DNA of 64,000 nucleotides from Gordonibacter sp. Marseille-P4307. Lineage in GTDB: Bacteria > Actinomycetota > Coriobacteriia > Coriobacteriales > Eggerthellaceae. Shown piece after piece: positions 58,660 to 64,000 of the stretch. The notes under the pieces were generated by a model. It was not told the DNA's origin. It searched no databases and saw only the letters and a program-made list of their open reading frames with translations. Position 1 is the stretch's first letter; each line of letters begins with the position of its first letter. A program made the position numbers and the translations under genes. The DNA lies in NCBI RefSeq assembly GCF_900604965.1, contig NZ_UWPD01000001.1, positions 62,001 to 126,000 of the forward strand. Direction: 5' to 3'.

Positions 58660-58722
58660 AAGAATGACCATGAAAGAGCGAGGCAGCCATCTGGCTAACC
58701 TCGCTCTTTCATGGTCATTCTT
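58660..58722. repeat. Long perfect inverted repeat (24-bp arms)
   Basis: The arm from 58660 to 58683 (starting AAGAATGACCATGAAAG) is exactly complementary to 58699-58722, with a 15-base loop that can itself fold. No T-run follows. It lies just after the csbD terminator and just after the stop of the broken gene read on the other strand. It may be that gene's transcription end or a small mobile hairpin. Confidence 0.9.
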
Positions 58723-58727
58723 ATTGC

Positions 58728-59030
58728 TCAGGGAATCATCTTAAAATGTCTGAACGCATCCACTATCGCATCGTGCTTTTCCTTCGGGCATTGAGGTCGG
58801 TTTTTAACAGCCGTGCCTCCCTCTTTGTAGGAGAACTGCTTCTCAAGCCCTCATTCGTCTTTCACGGTCGCGATATTCAGCGTCGATACCTTCAGCCCGT
58901 ACTTTTCAAGCACATACGCCTGAATCTGCCTGTACGTCGCCTTCGGCGGCAGCTTGTCTCGCTTCAGTTCCTTCACGTCAATATCAACGTTCACGTACCC
59001 TGCGACATTTTTTCGGGTTAGCAAACACAC
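58728..59030 (-). pseudogene. Remnant of the C-terminal domain of a second RlmD-like methyltransferase
   Basis: On the minus strand the frame reads VCLLTRKNVAGYVNVDIDV, then ATYRQIQAYVLEKYGLKVST and NIATVKDE, TGA, GLEKQFSYKEGGTAVKNRPQ, and CPKEKHDAIVDAFRHFKMI to a stop at 58728. This pattern (ATYxQIxxYVLExxGLKVSxLxIAxVK...RPQCPxEKxxAIxxAxxHFxMI) is the C-terminal tail found on many clostridial-type RlmD proteins. It lacks the rest of the enzyme and has an internal stop. The first ten bases fall within the right 75-bp repeat. Confidence 0.75.
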
Positions 59031-59095
59031 CCGCCCTGCGCGCTGCGAGCCCGCGCCTAGCGAACCCGTGAGAGGATGGAAACAACCTCCACATG
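59021..59095. repeat. 75-bp direct repeat, right copy (inside the methyltransferase gene end)
   Basis: It is identical to 58046-58120 at all 75 positions. It includes the codons for HVEVVSILSRVR, the stop of the RlmD-type gene and 36 bases after it. Confidence 0.95.
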
Positions 59096-60376
59096 GAAGG
59101 TCTGCGGGAACATGTCGACCGGCTGCACGCGCTCCAACTCGTATCCCACCTGGGAAAATCTTTCGATATCGCGCGCCCACGTGGCAGGATCGCAACTCAC
59201 GTACGCCACTTTGCGGGGACGCGCGACGGCGATATCGGACGGAACGCTTGCGGCAAGTCCGGCGCGAGGCGGATCGACCACCAGCGCGTCCAGCTCGCCC
59301 AGATCCGCAAGCTCGCGGGCGGCATCGCCGCCCACAACGTCGATCTGAACGCCGTTCAAATCAGCGTTGAACCGCAGGTCACGAACGGATGATCCGGCCG
59401 ATTCGACCGCAACCACATCGGCTCCGGCCGCTGCAATCGGAATGGAGAAGGTTCCTCCCCCGGCATAGAGATCGGCGATGTATTTGCCGGCAACACCACC
59501 GAGTCCTTCTATCACCTGCTCCACCAGACGACCCGCTTGCGCGGTATTCACCTGGAAAAACGACGGGGCCTGCGTCGAGAAGCAGAAATCGCCCACGCGT
59601 TCGCGCCAGAAACCGCGCCCGGAAAGCGTCTCGACCCCCTTGATGCGGCGCGCGGCGCCTTCGTCGGCCATAACGCGCACGATGCTGGCGGCTTTGCATG
59701 CATCGCCCACGGTTTTGGCGAACAGAGCGCGCGGAAACGGACCCGGTCTGGTCCACGCCGCCACTTCCAACTCGCCGGTAGCCATGCTGTGGCGCACCCC
59801 GACGCGATAGATCCCCAGATCCCGATTGCCCAGAACGAAGCGCATCGCGCCGCGCAGCGCCTTGGGAACCTTTTGGATCTTCGTATGGGCAAGCATGGTT
59901 TGCTCGACGGGAAGAAGCTCGTCGGTGCCCTCGCGCATATAACCCAGATTGAAGACGCCCCTATCATCGATGCGGGCGCTCATCTCGATCTTGTTGCGAT
60001 ACGCCCATTCGCGCTTGCAGCGCATCGTGGGCGCCACCAGATCTTCGACTTTCTCGGGAGCAAGATGCGCGGTGCGAACCAGCTGGGACACCACGTTGTC
60101 GCGTTTCGCCTTCAACTGGGCTTTGTACGAAAGATGCTGCCAGGGAGCGGCCCCCGAAAGCTGATCGTACAAACTGGCGGGCTCGACGCGGCAGGGCGAG
60201 GGCTCCACCACCTCGATCAGCCTTGCGCGCGCAAACGACCCCCTGTCCTCGACTACCTCGACCGCGGCCGTATCGCCCGGAGCGACCAGCGGGCAGAACA
60301 CCGCCTTGCCGTCGTCCAAGCGACCCACCGCATCGACTCCGTATGACATGCGCGTAAACGCCACCGTTTGTTGCAT
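59057..60376 (-). CDS. RlmD/TrmA-family 23S rRNA or tRNA uracil-C5 methyltransferase
   Basis: The 439-residue protein has an N-terminal TRAM-like domain, FFQVNTAQAGRLVEQV, ADLYAGGGTFSIPIA (SAM loop), VVDPPRAGLA and the catalytic YVSCDPATWARDIERF. It would methylate a uracil at C5 using a covalent Cys adduct. The family's N-terminal 4Fe-4S ligands are mostly lost: Cys62 remains, but the CGGC region reads SGAAP at 74-78 before WQHLSY. The gene's last codons are duplicated at 58046-58120. Which rRNA or tRNA uracil it modifies is not evident. Confidence 0.88.
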   Translation of the reverse strand: MQQTVAFTRMSYGVDAVGRLDDGKAVFCPLVAPGDTAAVEVVEDRGSFARARLIEVVEPSPCRVEPASLYDQLSGAAPWQHLSYKAQLKAKRDNVVSQLVRTAHLAPEKVEDLVAPTMRCKREWAYRNKIEMSARIDDRGVFNLGYMREGTDELLPVEQTMLAHTKIQKVPKALRGAMRFVLGNRDLGIYRVGVRHSMATGELEVAAWTRPGPFPRALFAKTVGDACKAASIVRVMADEGAARRIKGVETLSGRGFWRERVGDFCFSTQAPSFFQVNTAQAGRLVEQVIEGLGGVAGKYIADLYAGGGTFSIPIAAAGADVVAVESAGSSVRDLRFNADLNGVQIDVVGGDAARELADLGELDALVVDPPRAGLAASVPSDIAVARPRKVAYVSCDPATWARDIERFSQVGYELERVQPVDMFPQTFHVEVVSILSRVR

Positions 60377-60444
60377 AAAAGCCCTAATTCCTTCAACTTT
60401 GCAAATGGTCTATCCGTAGTAGCGTAGTATACTTGCTTTCGCGT

Positions 60445-60520
60445 GCCCTCGTAGCTCAGGGGATAGAGCGTCTGCCTCCGGAGCAGAAAGCCACAGGTTC
60501 GAATCCTGCCGAGGGCACCA
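60445..60520 (+). tRNA. tRNA-Arg (anticodon CCG)
   Basis: The acceptor GCCCTCG/CGAGGGC, D arm GTAGCTCAGGGGATAGAGC, anticodon loop CTCCGGA (CCG), T loop TTCGAAT and encoded ACCA are all visible. The MFS gene starts 36 bp later without an obvious terminator. Confidence 0.95.
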
Positions 60521-60556
60521 TCTTTTCATCATTGCCGCAGATGTATTGGAACGTCC

Positions 60557-61861
60557 TTGGCAGGATCGCACGAACAGCTCCCACCCACCGAATCTTCGCA
60601 CGACGAGCTGAAAAGCGCCTCGGGGCGGCCGCTGTCCCCCCGCTGGCCGAGCCTCGTGGCAACCATCTGGATCGGACAGGCCTTCTCCATCATCACAAGC
60701 GGTGCAGCCGGATGGGCTATCATCTGGCACGTTACGCAAACAACCCAAAGCGCGCTCGCCCTTTCGCTTATCATGGTATGCGCCCTGCTTCCCCAAGGCG
60801 TGCTGTCCCCGCTTGGCGGAATGCTGGCCGACCGCTTCAACCGCAAGGCGCTCATCATAGCCGGCGACTTCGGCTCGGGATTCACCTCGCTCGCACTTGC
60901 GGTCGCTCTCGTGACGGGAGAATCGTCGCTGCTCCTCATCTGCGTTTTCGGCGCGATCCGCAGCGCGTTTTCCGCCGTGCACGGGCCCGCGATGATGGCC
61001 GCCATGCCCATGCTCGTACCCGAGCGCCACCTGCTGCGCATCAACACGCTGGACCAGGTACTCTCCAGCCTTGCGAACGTGTGCGCTCCGGCCATCGGCA
61101 TCGGACTGTACGCCGCATTCGGGTTGCCGTTCGCGCTCGCACTGGAATTTGCGGGCGCTGTCGCGGCCGTCGCAGCCATGCTGCTGGTGAAGATCCCCAC
61201 CGTAAAGTCCGAGGAGGGCTCCTCGGTTCTGGGGCAGATGGCCGAAGGATGGCGGGCGCTGGCGGCCACGCGCGGACTGGCCATGCTGCTGGGCGGCCTG
61301 ACCGTGGGCATTATGGCGTTCTCATCGATCTCTGCGGTATATCCGCTCATGAGCACTCAGTACTTCGGAGCCGACGGGTCCATGGTCTCCATCGCCGAAG
61401 CGATATCGGGAACCTGCATGCTTGTGGGCGCCGGCATCATCATGGCCTGGGGCGGCGGGCGTCGTCTCGCCCTCTTGCTGTGCGTGTCGTCTGTTCTCGT
61501 TGCAGCGCCCACCATCGCGGCCGGCCTGCTTCCCCCCGACGCCTTCTGGGTCTACGTGGCGCTCATGGGCGCGGCCTCGGTGTTCATGTCGTGGTTTAAC
61601 GGACCGGTTATGACGCTTATCCAAAAAAACGTACCCGAAAAGAAAACCGGGCGCGCCCTCGGATTCCTGTACGCGGCTATCGGCATCGCGGCACCCGCAG
61701 GCGTCGCGGTGGGGGGCATGCTTGCCGAGCGCATCGGCATCGCCCCCTTCTTCGTGGCTTCCGGAGCGCTGTTCCTGTTCATCGGTCTCATAGGCTACGC
61801 TTTTCGCGACATACGCGCGCTTGATCGCCTCGATGGCGATCCGCTGTCAAAGGAACCGTAG
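60557..61861 (+). CDS. MFS transporter (enterobactin-exporter-like, MFS_3 type)
   Basis: The 434-residue protein has about twelve hydrophobic segments and MFS signatures GGMLADRFNRKALIIAGD (loop 2-3) and MAAMPMLVPERHLLRINTL. This group exports drugs or siderophores, but the substrate is unknown. TTG 60557 is the start, with only a GGAA site; no ATG fits before the first segment. It may be read through from tRNA-Arg. Confidence 0.88.
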   Translation: MAGSHEQLPPTESSHDELKSASGRPLSPRWPSLVATIWIGQAFSIITSGAAGWAIIWHVTQTTQSALALSLIMVCALLPQGVLSPLGGMLADRFNRKALIIAGDFGSGFTSLALAVALVTGESSLLLICVFGAIRSAFSAVHGPAMMAAMPMLVPERHLLRINTLDQVLSSLANVCAPAIGIGLYAAFGLPFALALEFAGAVAAVAAMLLVKIPTVKSEEGSSVLGQMAEGWRALAATRGLAMLLGGLTVGIMAFSSISAVYPLMSTQYFGADGSMVSIAEAISGTCMLVGAGIIMAWGGGRRLALLLCVSSVLVAAPTIAAGLLPPDAFWVYVALMGAASVFMSWFNGPVMTLIQKNVPEKKTGRALGFLYAAIGIAAPAGVAVGGMLAERIGIAPFFVASGALFLFIGLIGYAFRDIRALDRLDGDPLSKEP

Positions 61862-61954
61862 GGACCCGCGCACGATCGTCTATCGGCACGCACCCGATTC
61901 TCTAAGATGCGCCGGCGTCCGGTGATGCAAGTGCCGGATAGGGTGCAAACTGCG

Positions 61955-61993
61955 AAGCAAAAACAAAAAGCGCCCGGAAATACCCGAGCGCTT
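61955..61993 (-). terminator. Terminator after tRNA-Glu
   Basis: On the minus strand AAGCGCTCGG and CCGGGCGCTT pair with one wobble around GTATTT, followed by TTTGTTTTTG. Confidence 0.8.
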
Positions 61994-62001
61994 CGTTTTC
62001 G

Positions 62002-62076
62002 TGGTGCCCCCAACGAGAGTCGAACTCGTCTCTCAGCCTTGAAAGGGCCGCGTCCTAACCGATAGACTATGGGGAC
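62002..62076 (-). tRNA. tRNA-Glu (anticodon TTC)
   Basis: The minus strand gives acceptor GTCCCCA/TGGGGGC, D arm with CTATCGGTTAGGAC, anticodon loop CTTTCAA (TTC), T loop TTCGACT and encoded ACCA. Confidence 0.95.
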
Positions 62077-62205
62077 AGAGCCTACTCTAAGAGCAGCCCG
62101 AACATTATTGCAGAGACAACCTTCGGTTGCAAGAAGAAAATTGCCCTCCTCGCTGAGCGAAAACAAAAAGCGACCCGAAAATGAAACATCGGCTAGAATG
62201 AAGAC

Positions 62206-63534
62206 ATGACGAACCTCAAGCCCGCCGCACGCGCTAAAAACGCGGCTTTCGCCCCCCTTGACGGCCCCTCGGCCGCAACTTGCACGTCCCAACATGAAAA
62301 ACCGCTGGTAATGGTCGTGCATGCCTCGGTGGGATCGGGTCACAAGAGCGCGGCGAAATCGGTTGCACAGGCGCTCGAGCTTTTGCGCGATGAAGGATTC
62401 GATCTGGCCCCGCGCGATCTCGAGGTCGAAGTGGTCGACATCCTCGACTGGGGTCGCCACAGATTCGACGGCGATCGAGCCGCCTCCTACTTCGTCGGGG
62501 CAACCCGCCCCATCTACGACCTGGTCTGGCGCTACACCTTCACCGGACGTGTCCTATGGGGCGGCGGGACCATCTGGTCGCACATCATGTACGCCCCGTT
62601 CACCCGCTACATAGCCGAGCGAAGGCCCCGCGCCGTCGTAGCGACGCACATCACGGCGGCGAACTCCGCCATCGCCGCGCGCATGCTTACCAAACAGGAT
62701 TTCCCCGTGATCGGCGTCCCCACCGATTACGAAACGGAAGGCCTGTGGCCGCACAAGAGCTCGGATCTGTTCTGCGTAGCCACCCAGTCGATGGCCGAAA
62801 CGCTGCGCGCGCGCAAAGTGGAAGACGACCGCATCAAGATCACGGGCATCCCCACGCGCGAGGATTTCCGGAAACCCTACGACCGGGAGGAAACCCGTCG
62901 AAAGCTAGGGCTTCCCTTAGACAAGACCGTCGTGCTGGTTTTGGCGGGCGCTCAGCTTCCCACTCCGTACCTGCGCTTCCGCGAAGCTTTGGACGAGGTT
63001 GTCCCGTATCTCCACACGCTTTCCAACCTGCACCTGGTATTCATCGCGGGCAGCGATGCCGAATACGAAAAGCACCTGCACGCCATGAAGCGCGACTACG
63101 AGCTGGATAACATGACCGTCTTCGGATATGTGGACGGCATGGCCGCGCTTATGAACGCCAGCAATCTGGTAGTATGCAAGTCCGGCGGTCTCACGGTGAC
63201 CGAATGCCTGTGCGCCGAAGTTCCCATGATCCTCGTGGGCCGCGCCTACGGCCAGGAAAAGATCAACGTCGAGATGCTCACCTCGGCAAGCGCGGCCATG
63301 CACGTCACCACGCCGCGCGAGCTTGTGGACGCTCTGCGCTACATCATGAGAAACCCCCACGGAATTGACGCGATGCTGGTGAACGCCCATTTCATACGCA
63401 GGCCGAACGCCGCACGCGACATTGCCGCCGCCGCTTTGAAGCTCGCACGGGTCTCGCGCGATCCTTCGGATCCTCTGAGGAAGAAGCATTTCGCCCGGTT
63501 CTACATCGGGCATCGACCCGCGCACGTTCGCTAA
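62206..63534 (+). CDS. Diacylglycerol glucosyltransferase/MGDG-synthase-type glycosyltransferase
   Basis: The 442-residue GT28-type protein has VVHASVGSGHKSAAKSVAQAL (the N-terminal acceptor-side loop), VIGVPTDYETEGLW, and NLVVCKSGGLTVTECLCAEVPMILVG (UDP-sugar binding). It probably adds a sugar from a UDP donor to diacylglycerol, making membrane glycolipid. The ATG at 62206 has a weak site. The last 20 residues are basic. A DEAD-box helicase gene follows 18 bp downstream. Confidence 0.9.
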   Translation: MTNLKPAARAKNAAFAPLDGPSAATCTSQHEKPLVMVVHASVGSGHKSAAKSVAQALELLRDEGFDLAPRDLEVEVVDILDWGRHRFDGDRAASYFVGATRPIYDLVWRYTFTGRVLWGGGTIWSHIMYAPFTRYIAERRPRAVVATHITAANSAIAARMLTKQDFPVIGVPTDYETEGLWPHKSSDLFCVATQSMAETLRARKVEDDRIKITGIPTREDFRKPYDREETRRKLGLPLDKTVVLVLAGAQLPTPYLRFREALDEVVPYLHTLSNLHLVFIAGSDAEYEKHLHAMKRDYELDNMTVFGYVDGMAALMNASNLVVCKSGGLTVTECLCAEVPMILVGRAYGQEKINVEMLTSASAAMHVTTPRELVDALRYIMRNPHGIDAMLVNAHFIRRPNAARDIAAAALKLARVSRDPSDPLRKKHFARFYIGHRPAHVR

Positions 63535-63552
63535 CGCGAGAGGAAACACAAC

Positions 63553-64000
63553 TTGAAATCGTTCTCAGAACTGGGCCTTTCGGCCGAAACACTCGCTGCC
63601 GTCGAGGATATGGGCTACACCGAGCCCACGCCCGTCCAGCAGCAGGCGATTCCCCTGATCCTGGAGGGCCGCGACGTGATAGCCGCAGCCAAGACGGGAA
63701 CCGGGAAAACCGGCGGATTCTCGCTGCCTGCGCTCGATCGGCTGGGGCATGCCAAAAAAGGCTCCGGTCCCCTGATGCTGGTGATCACGCCCACCCGCGA
63801 GCTTGCCCAGCAGATCGGAGAGGTGTGCGAAGCCATCGTCCGGCACACCCGCCACCGCACCGCCATCGTAGTAGGCGGCCTGTCCTACGCCCCTCAGATC
63901 GAGCGCATCAAAAGCGGATGCGATGTGCTCATCGCCACGCCTGGGCGCCTGATCGACCTTTTGGATCAACGAGCGGTCAGCCTGAAGGGCGTAGAGACGC
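63553..64000 (+). CDS. DEAD-box RNA helicase, N-terminal part (cut by window edge)
   Basis: From TTG 63553 (GAGAGGAAA site upstream) the frame reads MKSFSELGLSAETLAAVED, YTEPTPVQQQAIP (Q motif), AAKTGTGKT (motif I), PTRELAQQ (Ia), GG and TPGRLIDL (Ib), running off the end. DEAD-box helicases unwind RNA for ribosome assembly or decay. The DEAD box itself lies beyond the window. Confidence 0.93.
   Translation, partial: MKSFSELGLSAETLAAVEDMGYTEPTPVQQQAIPLILEGRDVIAAAKTGTGKTGGFSLPALDRLGHAKKGSGPLMLVITPTRELAQQIGEVCEAIVRHTRHRTAIVVGGLSYAPQIERIKSGCDVLIATPGRLIDLLDQRAVSLKGVET

Larger units (their letters stand above)
58046..59095. mobile_element. Putative inserted islet carrying csbD, bounded by 75-bp direct repeats
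   Basis: About 900 bp of markedly AT-richer DNA lies between two identical 75-bp copies of the end of the downstream methyltransferase gene. It carries csbD with its own promoter and terminator, a 24-bp-arm hairpin, and a broken C-terminal domain of a different RlmD-like gene. No integrase or transposase is present. It could be the remnant of an element that integrated at the gene's 3' end and rebuilt it, or the result of recombination with foreign DNA. Confidence 0.5.

Noticed and set aside
58746-59021. A 91-codon plus-strand frame in the islet
   Set aside because: It is the antisense of the RlmD tail remnant, whose minus-strand reading has clear family motifs.

Overview
The window is about 64 kb of high-GC bacterial chromosome. 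Gene content points to a coriobacterium of the Eggerthellaceae type (Eggerthella/Gordonibacter/Slackia relatives). The pointers are Tat-exported FAD reductases, an uptake [NiFe]-hydrogenase, a selenocysteine system, CIRCE-controlled groESL, an MreBCD/RodA elongation operon and GC-rich codon use in an apparently anaerobic, respiratory organism. This placement is inferred from recognised protein families, not from a search.

Layout. 1-2.1 kb: the 5' end of lgt, a TrmH-type RNA methyltransferase and a decayed Tat flavoprotein. 2.2-6.8 kb: tRNA-Gln, tRNA-Lys, groL-groS behind a CIRCE operator, nadE and hypB-hypA. 6.8-10.9 kb: tatC and tatA/B, a small membrane protein, an amidohydrolase-fold protein that has lost its metal ligands, and the menaquinone methyltransferase gene ubiE. 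10.9-14.7 kb: a TsaB-RimI-TsaD triple fusion, tsaE and coaX. 14.8-22.7 kb: a two-component system, bioY, a MATE exporter and mfd. 22.7-32.8 kb: a selenium region with tRNA-Sec (selC), a membrane protein, gdhA, a DUF3343 protein, a YedF-like protein, selA-selB, an exported FAD reductase and selD, which itself carries an in-frame UGA followed by a SECIS-like hairpin. 32.8-38.8 kb: nth, ahpC and a hydrogenase cluster (protease, hyaC, hyaB, hyaA). 38.9-45.5 kb: mntP, a MutY-like glycosylase without Fe-S cysteines, a P-loop-degenerate AAA+ protein, a HAD phosphatase, tRNA-Asp, an AIM24 protein and dps with a Fur/PerR regulator. 45.6-55.3 kb: a DUF2344 protein, a B12-binding radical SAM protein, a DUF697 protein, rodA, mrdA, mreD, mreC and mreB. 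55.5-64 kb: ndk, a TPR protein, a cyclophilin, an AT-rich csbD islet between 75-bp direct repeats, an RlmD-type methyltransferase, tRNA-Arg, an MFS transporter, tRNA-Glu, a diacylglycerol-type glycosyltransferase and the start of a DEAD-box helicase gene.

How the genes fit together. HypA/HypB insert nickel, the protease trims the hydrogenase large subunit, and TatA/B-TatC export the hydrogenase and the flavoprotein reductase. Menaquinone from UbiE is a plausible carrier between them. SelA, SelB, SelC and SelD provide selenocysteine insertion, and YedF/DUF3343 are the usual companions of that trait. The Fur/PerR gene overlaps dps, and a related palindrome precedes ahpC, which suggests a peroxide regulon.

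The most unusual points are the csbD islet flanked by a duplicated 3' end of the methyltransferase gene, two probable pseudoenzymes (amidohydrolase fold and AAA+), the TsaB-RimI-TsaD fusion, the selenoprotein SelD, and the loss of Fe-S ligands in two enzymes that normally carry them. I saw no CRISPR array, rRNA operon, complete prophage or intact insertion sequence.
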